Below the pieces are notes generated by a model. It saw only the letters and a list, made by a program, of their open reading frames with translations, searched no databases and was not told the DNA's origin. A program made the translations under genes and the position numbers. A stretch of DNA of 32,399 nt from Bacilli bacterium (GTDB lineage Bacteria > Bacillota_I > Bacilli_A > ML615J-28 > CAG-698), in the NCBI GenBank assembly GCA_016296945.1, contig JAEDHQ010000016.1:1-32399 (forward strand). The letters are read 5' to 3'. This document shows positions 16,320 through 23,995 of the stretch, piece by piece (the first letter of the stretch is position 1; each line of letters opens with the position of its first letter).

Positions 16320-16328
16320 TGCTATAAT
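16320..16328 (+). promoter_or_regulatory. Extended -10 promoter of the YebC-family gene
   Basis: TGCTATAAT (TG extension at 16320, TATAAT at 16323-16328) lies 33 bases before the start codon. The -35 position reads TTTATT, so recognition probably depends on the extended -10 element. Confidence 0.6.
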
Positions 16329-16361
16329 TAAATGACTTTATGAAGAAAGAGGAGAATGATT

Positions 16362-17090
16362 ATGGGAAGAGCACATGAGGTTAGAGCTGCTTCAATGGCT
16401 AAAACTGCAGCTATTAAGAGTAAACAAAATGCCAAATATTCAAAAGCTATCTATATAGCAGCAAAGAGTGGTCTGCCTGATCCTGATATGAATGCTGCAT
16501 TAAAGAAGGAAATTGAAAAAGCTAAAAAGGCACATATTCCTGCTGATGTTATTAAAAAAGCAATAGAAAAAGCAAAAGGTGGAACAAACGAAGCTTATAC
16601 ACCTGTTCGTTATGAAGGATTTGGTCCTGAAAACTGTATGGTAATTGTAGATTGTTTAACAGATAACGTTAATAGAACATATACATCTGTAAAGGTTGCC
16701 TTTGGCCGTAATGGTTTTAAATTAGGTGTTTCTGGATGTGTAGCACATTCATTTGATAATGTTGCATTATTTACATTCAAAGGACATACTGATGAAGAAG
16801 TATTAGATACATTAATGATGGCTGATTGTGAAGTTAATGATGTAGAAATGGATGAAGAATATGTTACTGTTTATGCACCACATACTGAATATTCAAAAAT
16901 TCGTCAAGCATTAGTTGATGCTTTTGGAGAAATTGAATTTGATGAAGATGATACAACTTGGTTGCCACAAAGTTATGTAACATTAGATGCTGAAGGAATG
17001 AGAAAGTTCAATAACTTTGAAGCAGCGTTAGACGAAATTGAAGATGTTCAAGAATTCTATCATAACGTAGAAAGAAAATCAGAAGAATAA
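16362..17090 (+). CDS. YebC/PmpR/TACO1-family translation factor (YeeN-like)
   Basis: The start at 16362 is chosen because GAGGAG lies 8 bases upstream, whereas the ATG at 16356 almost abuts it. The 242-residue product opens MGRAHEVRAAS and has KYSKAIYIAAKSGLPDPDMN, then YEGFGPENCMVIVDCLTDN. This matches the YeeN/YeeI branch of the family rather than classical YebC. The family has been described as transcription regulators; more recent work links several members to relief of ribosome stalling. The gene stands just before the ribosomal protein cluster but has its own promoter and terminator. Confidence 0.88.
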   Translation: MGRAHEVRAASMAKTAAIKSKQNAKYSKAIYIAAKSGLPDPDMNAALKKEIEKAKKAHIPADVIKKAIEKAKGGTNEAYTPVRYEGFGPENCMVIVDCLTDNVNRTYTSVKVAFGRNGFKLGVSGCVAHSFDNVALFTFKGHTDEEVLDTLMMADCEVNDVEMDEEYVTVYAPHTEYSKIRQALVDAFGEIEFDEDDTTWLPQSYVTLDAEGMRKFNNFEAALDEIEDVQEFYHNVERKSEE

Positions 17091-17116
17091 AAGTTAGGTT
17101 TTGCCTAACTTTTTTT
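17091..17116 (+). terminator. Terminator after the YebC-family gene
   Basis: AAGTTAGG and CCTAACTT form an 8-bp stem around a five-base loop, running into seven T. It starts directly after the stop codon and insulates the S10 promoter. Confidence 0.9.
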
Positions 17117-17223
17117 GATGAAAAAAGATAATTTATACAGTTTCTTATTGATCGAAAAAGCACTTACAAATTACAATTTATTAATAGATAGGAAATATTT
17201 GTTTAAATAATAAAATATTTGAA

Positions 17224-17264
17224 AAATAACAAATTATGAAAACGGTTTTATTTTATTGTTATTT
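17224..17264. repeat. 41-bp interrupted palindrome upstream of the S10 promoter
   Basis: AAATAACAA (17224-17232) and TTGTTATTT (17256-17264) are perfect 9-bp arms. AAAAC (17239-17243) and GTTTT (17245-17249) form a second pair on the same centre, 17244. It ends 10 bases before the -35 box, so it could be an operator or part of an AT-rich UP element. Confidence 0.5.
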
Positions 17265-17274
17265 AAAAAAATGT

Positions 17275-17303
17275 TTGACTTTTATAGTTGTTTATAGTAT
17301 AAT
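17275..17303 (+). promoter_or_regulatory. Main promoter of the S10-spc-alpha cluster
   Basis: TTGACT (17275-17280), a 17-base spacer and TATAAT (17298-17303) make the best vegetative promoter in the window. Transcription should start near 17310 and give a leader of roughly 128 bases. No later promoter or terminator of similar quality is seen until after rplQ. Confidence 0.88.
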
Positions 17304-17309
17304 ATGAAA

Positions 17310-17437
17310 GGTTAAGGAGAGGCAAGGATATGCGAGGTTGCTGATACTCACGGGTACGTTGCCAAAGTACGTGTTTTCATCAGGTAATTCGCATGGAGCC
17401 GAGTACCATTATAAATGATACGAAGGAGGAAAAAACT
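17310..17437 (+). promoter_or_regulatory. S10 operon leader RNA
   Basis: Three nested helices can be drawn: P1 ATGCGA (17330-17335) with TCGCAT (17389-17394), P2 CTGAT (17341-17345) with ATCAG (17379-17383), and P3 CACG-GG-TAC (17349-17357) with GTACGTG (17367-17373), a two-base bulge interrupting P3. The local GC is much higher than elsewhere in the intergenic region, as expected of a conserved RNA. S10 operon leaders in several bacteria bind r-protein L4 and repress the operon. By position and shape this is a candidate for such feedback, but the ligand is inferred. No intrinsic terminator is visible, so control may be translational. Confidence 0.75.
17330..17344 (+). other. Possible four-codon upstream ORF in the S10 leader
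   Basis: ATG CGA GGT TGC TGA follows AAGGAG (17314-17319) by 10 bases and is in frame with rpsJ. It overlaps helix P1. It may simply be part of the conserved RNA rather than translated. Confidence 0.2.
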
Positions 17438-17743
17438 ATGGCAAAAAAAGCGTTAAGAATTAAATTAGTTTCTTACGATCACAGATTAATCGATGAATCT
17501 GCAAGAAAAATTGTTGAAACAGTGAAAAAGACTGGAGCTAAAATTTCTGGTCCTATCCCACTACCAACAGAAAAGGAAGTGTTTACTATCATTCGTTCAC
17601 CACACAAATACAAAGATAGCCGTGAACAATTTGAAAGAAGAACACACAAACGTTTAATCGATATAATCGAAACAACACCAAAAACTATGGATGCATTAGT
17701 TCATCTTGAAATTCCTACTGGTGTTGATATCATTCTTAAATAG
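17438..17743 (+). CDS. rpsJ: 30S ribosomal protein S10
   Basis: The 101-residue product has the S10 core: RIKLVSYDHRLIDESA, GPIPLPTEKEVFTIIRSPH and RTHKRLIDI. The start at 17438 follows AAGGAGG (17423-17429) by 8 bases; the reading frame is open upstream to 17393, but that part is leader RNA. S10 is a small-subunit head protein and, as NusB partner (NusE), also takes part in antitermination. It is the first gene of the cluster. Confidence 0.97.
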   Translation: MAKKALRIKLVSYDHRLIDESARKIVETVKKTGAKISGPIPLPTEKEVFTIIRSPHKYKDSREQFERRTHKRLIDIIETTPKTMDALVHLEIPTGVDIILK

Positions 17744-17769
17744 TGAGTATTAAATAGGAGGTGAAACTC

Positions 17770-18429
17770 ATGGCTAAAGGAATCTTAGGTAGAAAAATTG
17801 GAATGACACAAATTTTCTCAGCACAAGGTGAATTAATTCCGGTTACAGTTATTCAAGCTGAACCAAACGTTGTGCTACAAGTAAAAACACTTGAAACTGA
17901 TGGTTATCAAGCTGTTCAATTAGGTTTTGAAGATAAGAAAGAAAAAGTTTCTACAAAACCAGAAATTAACCATGCTAAAAAGGTTAACGCAAATCCTAAG
18001 CGCTTCGTTAAAGAAATCGCTGGGGAAGAAATGCTAGCTTTCAAAGCAGGCCAAGAGGTTAAGGTTAATATATTTAGTGAGGGTGAAATTGTTGATGTAA
18101 CTGGTACTAGTAAAGGTAAAGGTTACGCAGGTGTTATCAAACGCCACAACTTTCATAGAGGCCCTATGGCTCATGGTTCTGGATATCATAGAGGTACTGG
18201 TTCAATGGGTTCAATTGATGCTGCAAGAATCAAAAAAGGTAAAAAATTAGCTGGTCGTTTAGGTGGCGAACAAGTTACAGTTCAAAACTTAGTAGTAGCT
18301 AAAGTTGATGTAGAAAAGAACATTATTTTAATCAAGGGTAATGTACCTGGTGCTAAAAAATCATGCGTATTAATTATGAATGGTGTTAAAGCAAAGGCAC
18401 AACCAATTAACCCTGAAGCACTAGTTTAG
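17770..18429 (+). CDS. rplC: 50S ribosomal protein L3
   Basis: The 219-residue product opens MAKGILGRKIGMTQIF and carries the central L3 signature FHRGPMAHGSGYHRGTGSMG near the peptidyl-transferase centre. AGGAGG lies 8 bases before the ATG at 17770; an in-frame GTG at 17761 is part of the ribosome-binding region and is not the start. L3 is an early assembly protein of 23S rRNA. It sits 26 bases after rpsJ in the canonical position. Confidence 0.97.
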   Translation: MAKGILGRKIGMTQIFSAQGELIPVTVIQAEPNVVLQVKTLETDGYQAVQLGFEDKKEKVSTKPEINHAKKVNANPKRFVKEIAGEEMLAFKAGQEVKVNIFSEGEIVDVTGTSKGKGYAGVIKRHNFHRGPMAHGSGYHRGTGSMGSIDAARIKKGKKLAGRLGGEQVTVQNLVVAKVDVEKNIILIKGNVPGAKKSCVLIMNGVKAKAQPINPEALV

Positions 18430-18446
18430 GAAAGGAGACTAAAAAG

Positions 18447-19070
18447 ATGCCTGTTGTTAAAGTATTAAACCAAGAAGGTTCTATCGTTAAAGATTTAGAA
18501 TTAAATGATGATATTTTTGGCGTTGAAGCTAATATGCAAGTTGTATATGACGTAGTTAACGCTGAAAGAGCTGCTAAACGTCAAGGTACTCATGATACAA
18601 AAGGCCGTAGCGAAGTTAGCGGTGGTGGAAAGAAACCTTGGAGACAAAAGGGAACTGGTCGTGCTCGTCAAGGTACAATTAGAGCTCCTCAATGGCGCGG
18701 TGGTGGAATCGTGTTTGGACCTACTCCAAGAAGCTATGCTGTTAAATGTAACAAGAAAGCTGTTAAATTAGCTAAGAAATGTTTATTATCTAACAGATTA
18801 TCATTAAATAAATTAGTAGTTGTGGAAGATTTTAATTTAGAATCTTTCAAAACTAAAGAATTTGTTCAAGTATTAAATAACTTAAAAGCAGAAGGAAAAG
18901 TTGTTGTTGCATTAGCTAATGAAAACACAAATGTTACAATTGCTGCTAATAATATTCCTAATGTTTATGTTCAAAATTACAGTCATTTAAGCGTTTATGA
19001 TTTAATCAATGCAGATATGTTTATTTTGACTGAAGAAGCAGTTAAGAAATATGAGGAGGAACTTAAATAA
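18447..19070 (+). CDS. rplD: 50S ribosomal protein L4
   Basis: The 207-residue product has the long L4 loop that lines the exit tunnel (RSEVSGGGKKPWRQKGTGRARQG, here quoted only in part as KKPWRQKGTGRARQG) followed by GGGIVFGPTPR. L4 is the usual feedback repressor of S10 operons, which makes it the first candidate ligand for the leader at 17310-17437. The stop codon overlaps the rplW start by one base (TAATG), so the two are translationally coupled. Confidence 0.97.
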   Translation: MPVVKVLNQEGSIVKDLELNDDIFGVEANMQVVYDVVNAERAAKRQGTHDTKGRSEVSGGGKKPWRQKGTGRARQGTIRAPQWRGGGIVFGPTPRSYAVKCNKKAVKLAKKCLLSNRLSLNKLVVVEDFNLESFKTKEFVQVLNNLKAEGKVVVALANENTNVTIAANNIPNVYVQNYSHLSVYDLINADMFILTEEAVKKYEEELK

Positions 19071-19357
19071 TGAAGAGTTCTTATGATGTATTAGTTAAAC
19101 AAATTATCACTGAAAAGACAGCTAAATTAGCCGAAGAAATGAAATATACTTTTGAAGTTGCTCAAGGCGCTAATAAAGTTGAAGTTAAAAAAGCAGTTGA
19201 AGAAATTTTCAATCGTAAAGTTGAAAGTGTTAAAATCATTAACGTTCGTAAAAAAGCTAAGAAAATGGGACGTTATGAAGGATTTACAGCAGCTGTTCGT
19301 AAAGCTATCGTTACATTAGAAAAAGGTCAAAAACCTTTAGATGTATTTGAAATTTAG
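19070..19357 (+). CDS. rplW: 50S ribosomal protein L23
   Basis: The 95-residue product has the L23 opening YDVLVKQIITEKTAKLAEE, with KYTFEVAQGANKVEVKKAVE and a basic stretch VRKKAKKMGR. L23 lies at the tunnel exit, docking trigger factor, SRP and the Sec translocon. The gene begins on the last base of rplD; its ribosome-binding site (GAGGAGG) is inside rplD. Confidence 0.97.
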   Translation: MKSSYDVLVKQIITEKTAKLAEEMKYTFEVAQGANKVEVKKAVEEIFNRKVESVKIINVRKKAKKMGRYEGFTAAVRKAIVTLEKGQKPLDVFEI

Positions 19358-19370
19358 GAGGTAACATTAT

Positions 19371-20201
19371 ATGGCTATTAAAACTTATAAACCTACTACA
19401 AATGGTCGCCGTAATATGTCTACATTAGTTAATAGTGAAATTACAACTAGCACTCCTGAAAAGAGTTTATTAGCTCCTTTAAAGAAAAATGGTGGTCGTA
19501 ATAACTTAGGTAGAATCACTGTTCGTCATCAAGGTGGCGGTGCTAAACGTAAATATCGTATTATTGATTTCAAACGTAATAAATTTGGAATTGTAGGAAC
19601 TGTTGCTACTATTGAATACGATCCAAACCGTTCTGCTAATATCGCTTTAATCAACTATGTTGATGGTGAAAAGAGATATATTATTGCTCCAAAAGATATT
19701 AAAGTTGGACAAAAAATTGTTTCTGGTCCTGAATCTGACATTCGTATTGGTAATGCATTACCTCTTGAAAAAATTCCTGTTGGTACAGTAATTCACAATA
19801 TTGAAATGCATCCTGGTCATGGTGGACAATTAGTTCGTTCTGCTGGTGCAAGTGCACAAATTTTAGGCCGTGAAGGCAAATATGTATTAATCCGTTTAAC
19901 AAGCGGTGAAGTTCGTAAAATCTTAGGTGTTTGCTATGCAACAATTGGTGAAGTAGGAAATGCTGATTATATGAACGTTAACTATGGTAAAGCTGGTAGA
20001 ATCCGTCATATGGGTATCAACCCTACTGTTCGTGGTTCTGCAATGAATCCAAATGATCACCCACACGGTGGTGGTGAAGGTAGAACACCTGTTGGTAGAA
20101 AAGCTCCACTTACTCCTTGGGGTAAAATTGCATTGGGTCTTAAGACTCGTGACACTAAGAAAAAATCTAACGACTTAATCGTACGTCGTCGTAATGGATA
20201 G
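19371..20201 (+). CDS. rplB: 50S ribosomal protein L2
   Basis: The 276-residue product shows the full L2 pattern: the N-terminal OB-like part with GRNNLGRITVRHQGGG, the SH3-like part, and the C-terminal block with AMNPNDHPHGGGEGR and PLTPWGK, including the histidine region near the peptidyl-transferase centre. L2 is needed for subunit association and catalysis. AGGAGG precedes the ATG by 7 bases. Confidence 0.97.
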   Translation: MAIKTYKPTTNGRRNMSTLVNSEITTSTPEKSLLAPLKKNGGRNNLGRITVRHQGGGAKRKYRIIDFKRNKFGIVGTVATIEYDPNRSANIALINYVDGEKRYIIAPKDIKVGQKIVSGPESDIRIGNALPLEKIPVGTVIHNIEMHPGHGGQLVRSAGASAQILGREGKYVLIRLTSGEVRKILGVCYATIGEVGNADYMNVNYGKAGRIRHMGINPTVRGSAMNPNDHPHGGGEGRTPVGRKAPLTPWGKIALGLKTRDTKKKSNDLIVRRRNG

Positions 20202-20215
20202 AAGGGAGAAATAAT

Positions 20216-20488
20216 ATGGCACGTTCACTTAAAAAAGGACCTTTCTGTGATGAACATTTAATGAAGAAGGTTGAAGCTCAAGCAGAAAGCAATAATAAGA
20301 AAGTTATTCAAACATGGTCACGTCGTTCTACAATTTTCCCAAATTTTATAGGACTTACGATTGCTGTTTATAACGGAAAAGTTCATATCCCAGTATATAT
20401 TACTGAAGATATGGTTGGACATAAATTAGGAGAATTTGCTCCTACTAGAACTTACCGTGGACACGGAAAAGATAAGAAAGCTGACTAA
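20216..20488 (+). CDS. rpsS: 30S ribosomal protein S19
   Basis: The 90-residue product begins MARSLKKGPFCDEHL and continues TWSRRSTIFPNFIGLTIAVYNG and HKLGEFAPTRTYRGH, all typical of S19, a head protein that binds 16S rRNA together with S13. GAAGGGAG provides the ribosome-binding site. Length matches the family (about 92). Confidence 0.97.
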   Translation: MARSLKKGPFCDEHLMKKVEAQAESNNKKVIQTWSRRSTIFPNFIGLTIAVYNGKVHIPVYITEDMVGHKLGEFAPTRTYRGHGKDKKAD

Positions 20489-20509
20489 GAAAGGAGTTAA
20501 TTGAATATT

Positions 20510-20863
20510 ATGGAAAATACACAAGTAAAAACTGCTAAGTGTGTTGCGAAGACTGTTCGTGTGACTCCTCGTAAAGCTCGCTTAGTAATCGATCAAATTA
20601 GAGGCAAAAAAGTTAGTGATGCTTACGCTATTTTAACTTTTACACCAAATGGCGCAAGTGAACCAATCATCAAAGTATTAAAATCAGCTGCAGCTAATGC
20701 TGTAAACAACTTAAATATGGTACAAGAAAAATTATATGTTAAAGAAGCTTTCGTTAATGAAGGACCAACTTTAAAACGTTATTTACCAAGAGCTAAAGGT
20801 AGTGCTGATAGCTTATTAAAGAGAACAAGCCATATCACAGTTGTTGTGGCAGAAAAGGAATAA
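20510..20863 (+). CDS. rplV: 50S ribosomal protein L22
   Basis: The 117-residue product has TVRVTPRKARLVIDQIRGK, the tunnel-lining loop with EGPTLKRYLPRAKG, and the C-terminal KRTSHITVVVAE. L22 helps form the exit tunnel and is a macrolide-resistance site in other bacteria. The ATG at 20510 is 13 bases after AAGGAG; an in-frame TTG at 20501 is only 4 bases away, so either start is possible. The first gene of the window also uses 13-base spacing, which favours the ATG. Confidence 0.93.
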   Translation: MENTQVKTAKCVAKTVRVTPRKARLVIDQIRGKKVSDAYAILTFTPNGASEPIIKVLKSAAANAVNNLNMVQEKLYVKEAFVNEGPTLKRYLPRAKGSADSLLKRTSHITVVVAEKE

Positions 20864-20873
20864 GGAGGATCAT

Positions 20874-21581
20874 ATGGGTCAAAAAGTTAATCCAATAGGT
20901 TTACGTATAGGTGTTATTAAAGACTGGGAATCTAAATGGTATGCTAATAAGAAGGAAGTTCCTGCATTATTACATGAAGATCTAAAGATTCGTGCTGCTG
21001 TTTATAATTACTATGAAGTTGAAATTTATGCTGGCCGCGAAGAAATTTTAAAAGCTGGTCCAAATAAAGATCATGGTATTTCAAAAATTGAAATCGAACG
21101 TACAAAAACTAAAGTTATGTTAACTATTTACACTGCTAAACCTGGTTTAGTAATTGGTCGTGAAGGAGCTAACAAAGCTGGTTTAGTTGCAAAATTACAA
21201 AAAATGACAGGAAAAGTATTCTTCTTATCAGTTGTAGAAATTGCAAATCCAAATTTAGATGCAAGATTAGTTGCTCGTAACATTTGCAAACAACTTGAAA
21301 ACCGTGCTTCATTCCGTCGTGTTCAAAAGAAAGCTATCGCTGATACTATGAAAGCTGGCGCTAAAGGTATCAAAACTTCTATCTCTGGACGTTTAGGTGG
21401 TGCTGAAATGGCTCGTCGTGAAGGTTATAGTGAAGGTACAGTTCCACTACACACTTTAAGAGCAGATATAGATTATGCTTGGGATGAAGCATTAACTACA
21501 TATGGTAAATTAGGTGTTAAAGTATGGATCTGTAAAGGAGAAGTTTTACCTACTAAAAAGAATACTAAGGAGGCTAAATAA
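20874..21581 (+). CDS. rpsC: 30S ribosomal protein S3
   Basis: The 235-residue product opens MGQKVNPIGLRIGVIKDWES, then a KH domain containing the core PGLVIGREGANKAG, and a C-terminal S3 domain with SGRLGGAEMARREGYSEG. AAGGAGG lies 5 bases before the ATG at 20874; the open frame extends upstream but overlaps rplV. S3 lines the mRNA entry channel and has helicase-like activity there. Confidence 0.97.
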   Translation: MGQKVNPIGLRIGVIKDWESKWYANKKEVPALLHEDLKIRAAVYNYYEVEIYAGREEILKAGPNKDHGISKIEIERTKTKVMLTIYTAKPGLVIGREGANKAGLVAKLQKMTGKVFFLSVVEIANPNLDARLVARNICKQLENRASFRRVQKKAIADTMKAGAKGIKTSISGRLGGAEMARREGYSEGTVPLHTLRADIDYAWDEALTTYGKLGVKVWICKGEVLPTKKNTKEAK

Positions 21582-21583
21582 TT

Positions 21584-22003
21584 ATGTTAATGCCTAAGAG
21601 AACAAAATTCCGTCGTCCTCATCGCGTAAGCTATGAAGGAAAAGCAAAAGGTGCTAAGAAAGTTGATTTTGGTCAATTTGGTTTACAATCATTAGATGGT
21701 GCTTGGATTACTCAAAATCAAATTGAAGCAGCTCGTATTGCTATGACTCGTTATATGAAACGTGAAGGTAAAGTTTGGATTAGAATTTTCCCTCACATCG
21801 GATTTACAAAGAAACCTCTTGCAGTACGTATGGGTGGTGGTAAAGGTTCACCTGAAGGATACGTTGCTGTTGTTAAGAAAGGTACTGTAATGTTTGAAAT
21901 TGCTAATGTTTCTGAAGAAGTTGCTCGTGAAGCTTTCAGATTAGCTGCTCAAAAATTACCAGTTAAAACAAAATTTGTTACTAGAGAAAGTGGTGAACAA
22001 TAA
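21584..22003 (+). CDS. rplP: 50S ribosomal protein L16
   Basis: The 139-residue product has PKRTKFRRPHR, DGAWITQNQIEAARIAMTRY, RIFPHIGFTKKPLAVRMGGGKG and FEIANVSEEVAREAFRLA, matching L16, which contacts A-site tRNA and helps organise the central protuberance. The ribosome-binding site AAGGAGG lies in the end of rpsC. The stop overlaps the rpmC start by one base. Confidence 0.97.
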   Translation: MLMPKRTKFRRPHRVSYEGKAKGAKKVDFGQFGLQSLDGAWITQNQIEAARIAMTRYMKREGKVWIRIFPHIGFTKKPLAVRMGGGKGSPEGYVAVVKKGTVMFEIANVSEEVAREAFRLAAQKLPVKTKFVTRESGEQ

Positions 22004-22248
22004 TGGCAAGAACTAAAAAAGAAGTTGTAAAAGAAACTCCAAAAAAAGAAACTGAAATGGATAAAATCAGAAAATTAGATGATGCCACTATTTTAGGAAA
22101 CATCGAAGATTTAAAGAAGGAATTATTTAACCTTCGTTTCCAAGCTGCTGTTGGTAAATTAGAAAATACAGATCGTATTAGTAAAGCTAAAAAGTCTATT
22201 GCACGCATGAAGACAGTTTTAACTGAACGTGCGAATGCAGCTAAGTAG
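22003..22248 (+). CDS. rpmC: 50S ribosomal protein L29 with N-terminal extension
   Basis: The L29 body, KIRKLDDATILGNIEDLKKELFNLRFQ (recognised by DATILGNIEDLKKELFNLRF), forms the usual helical hairpin at the tunnel exit. The product is 81 residues, against about 62-68 typically, owing to a lysine/glutamate-rich start (MARTKKEVVKETPKKETE). Starting at 22003 is supported by the TAATG overlap with rplP and by GGTGA 7 bases upstream. The later in-frame ATG (22057) has no ribosome-binding site. Confidence 0.94.
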   Translation: MARTKKEVVKETPKKETEMDKIRKLDDATILGNIEDLKKELFNLRFQAAVGKLENTDRISKAKKSIARMKTVLTERANAAK

Positions 22249-22259
22249 GAGGCTAATGT

Positions 22260-22520
22260 ATGGAAAGAAATGCAAGAAAAACATATACTGGTAAAGTTGT
22301 TTCTATTAAAGAAGAAAAAACTATTAAAGTATTAGTTACAATACATCGTAAACATGCTATCTATGGTAAGCGTGTTGAATTAAGTAAGAAGTTTACTGCT
22401 CATGATGAAACTAACGATGCAAAGATGGGTGACATTGTGGAAATAATGGAAACTAGACCATTATCAAAAACAAAGAGATACTGTCTTGTAAAAGTAGTTG
22501 AAAGAGCTGTACAACTTTAG
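22260..22520 (+). CDS. rpsQ: 30S ribosomal protein S17
   Basis: The 86-residue product has the S17 OB-fold signatures: RKTYTGKVVSIKEEKTIKVLV, then GDIVEIMETRPLSKTKRYCLVKVVE. It binds 16S rRNA early in assembly. A TAGGAGG-type site overlaps the end of rpmC, 11 bases from it. Length and position are canonical. Confidence 0.97.
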   Translation: MERNARKTYTGKVVSIKEEKTIKVLVTIHRKHAIYGKRVELSKKFTAHDETNDAKMGDIVEIMETRPLSKTKRYCLVKVVERAVQL

Positions 22521-22536
22521 TAAGGGGTGCTAGTTT

Positions 22537-22905
22537 ATGATACAACAAGAATCTAGATTAAAAGTAGCAGATAATTCAGGCGCAAAAGAAATCTTAACTA
22601 TTAAGGTTTTAGGCGGTACAAGACGTAGATATGCTAGCGTTGGTGATATAATTGTTGCTTCAGTTAAATCAGCAACTCCTGGTGGTGTAGTTAAAAAAGG
22701 TGACGTTGTAAAAGCAGTTATCGTTAGAACAAAAAGCGGATTGAGAAGAAGTGATGGTAGCTACATTAAATTTGATGATAATGCAGCAGTAATCATTCGT
22801 GATGATAAGACTCCAAAAGGAACTCGTATTTTCGGCCCTGTTGCTCGTGAATTACGTGATGGAGATTACATGAAGATTATTTCACTTGCTCCTGAAGTAC
22901 TATAA
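22537..22905 (+). CDS. rplN: 50S ribosomal protein L14
   Basis: The 122-residue product opens MIQQESRLKVADNSGAKEIL and includes GDIIVASVKSATPGGVVKKG, with IFGPVARELRDGDYMKIISLAPEVL at the end (core: GPVARELRD). Exactly the usual length. L14 sits at the subunit interface and is the docking site for the silencing factor RsfS. AAGGGGTG serves as ribosome-binding site. Confidence 0.97.
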   Translation: MIQQESRLKVADNSGAKEILTIKVLGGTRRRYASVGDIIVASVKSATPGGVVKKGDVVKAVIVRTKSGLRRSDGSYIKFDDNAAVIIRDDKTPKGTRIFGPVARELRDGDYMKIISLAPEVL

Positions 22906-22916
22906 GGAGGAAATTT

Positions 22917-23237
22917 ATGTTTATTAAAAAAGGTGATACAGTACAAGTAATTAGTGGCGACGGCAAAGGTGCTACTGGTCAAGTATTAAAAGTTTTAGTA
23001 AAAGAACAAAGAGTTATTGTAGAAGGTGTTAATAAAGTAAGCCGTCATACAAGACCAAATCAAGCAAATCCTGATGGTGGAATCATTCAAAAAGAAGCCC
23101 CAATCGCAATTTCTAACGTTATGTATTATGAAGTTGTTGATGGTAAAGGACAAACAACAAGAATTGGCTATAAATTAAATGCGAATGGCAAAAAAGTTCG
23201 TTATTCAATTAAGAGCGGAAAGGAACTAGATAAGTAG
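22917..23237 (+). CDS. rplX: 50S ribosomal protein L24
   Basis: The 106-residue product has a KOW motif (KKGDTVQVISGDGKGATGQV), VEGVNKVSRHTRPNQ and GGIIQKEAPIAISNVM, as in L24, an assembly-initiating protein of the large subunit. AAGGAGG lies 5-6 bases upstream of the ATG. One base separates its stop codon from rplE, implying coupling. Confidence 0.97.
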   Translation: MFIKKGDTVQVISGDGKGATGQVLKVLVKEQRVIVEGVNKVSRHTRPNQANPDGGIIQKEAPIAISNVMYYEVVDGKGQTTRIGYKLNANGKKVRYSIKSGKELDK

Positions 23238-23238
23238 T

Positions 23239-23778
23239 ATGAATAGAGTTTTAGAACAATATAACAACAGTGTTAAAGCTGAATTAATGAAGAAATTTGG
23301 ATATACTACAGTAATGCAAGTTCCAAAAATCGAAAAAATCGTTGTAAATATGGGTGTTGGTGATGCTATCCAAAATGCTAAAGCATTAGATGCAGCTGTT
23401 GAAGATATGACAACAATCACTGGTCAAAAACCTGTTATTACAAAAGCTAAAAAATCAATCGCTAACTTTAAATTACGTGAAGGTGTTGCAATTGGTTGTA
23501 AAGTTACTTTAAGAGGAGAAAGAATGTATGAATTCTATGACAAATTAGTGTCAGTTGCTCTTCCTCGTGTACGTGACTTCCGTGGTTTAAGTAAAGACTC
23601 ATTTGATGGTCGTGGAAACTATACTTTAGGTATTAAAGAACAATTAATTTTCCCAGAAATTAATTACGATAAAGTATTAAAAGTTCGTGGTATGGATATC
23701 GTTATTGTTACTACTGCTAACACTGATGAAGAAAGCCGTGAATTATTAAAATTATTAGGCATGCCTTTTAGAAAGTAG
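23239..23778 (+). CDS. rplE: 50S ribosomal protein L5
   Basis: The 179-residue product has MKKFGYTTVMQVPKIEKIV, the VVNMGVGDAIQN block, TGQKPVITKAKKSIANFKLR, and RDFRGLSKDSFDGRGNYTLG. L5 binds 5S rRNA and contacts the P-site tRNA. The ribosome-binding site (GGAAAGGA) is inside the end of rplX. Length is that of the B. subtilis protein. Confidence 0.97.
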   Translation: MNRVLEQYNNSVKAELMKKFGYTTVMQVPKIEKIVVNMGVGDAIQNAKALDAAVEDMTTITGQKPVITKAKKSIANFKLREGVAIGCKVTLRGERMYEFYDKLVSVALPRVRDFRGLSKDSFDGRGNYTLGIKEQLIFPEINYDKVLKVRGMDIVIVTTANTDEESRELLKLLGMPFRK

Positions 23779-23793
23779 TAAAGGAGAAATACT

Positions 23794-23979
23794 ATGGCTA
23801 AAACATCTTTAAAAATTAAAAATCATAGAACACCTAAGTATAAAGTAAGAGAATATACACGTTGTGAACGCTGCGGACGTCCTCATGCTGTATATCGCAA
23901 ATTTAAATTATGCCGTGTTTGCTTCAGAGAATTAGCGTATAAGGGACAAATCCCTGGCGTTAAGAAGGCAAGCTGGTAG
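23794..23979 (+). CDS. rpsZ: 30S ribosomal protein S14, zinc type
   Basis: The 61-residue product is the short zinc-binding S14, with C24, C27, C40 and C43 (YTRCERCGRPHAVYRKF, then CRVCFRELA) and the ending GQIPGVKKASW. The zinc-free long form, which many Firmicutes carry as a second copy, is not in this window. AAGGAG precedes the ATG. Confidence 0.97.
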   Translation: MAKTSLKIKNHRTPKYKVREYTRCERCGRPHAVYRKFKLCRVCFRELAYKGQIPGVKKASW

Positions 23980-23995
23980 GAAGGGAGTCGAAATT

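Noticed and set aside
17393..17437. In-frame ATG upstream of rpsJ that would lengthen S10 by 15 residues
   Set aside because: It has no ribosome-binding site and overlaps the leader RNA, while the ATG at 17438 has an ideal AAGGAGG and gives the usual S10 length.
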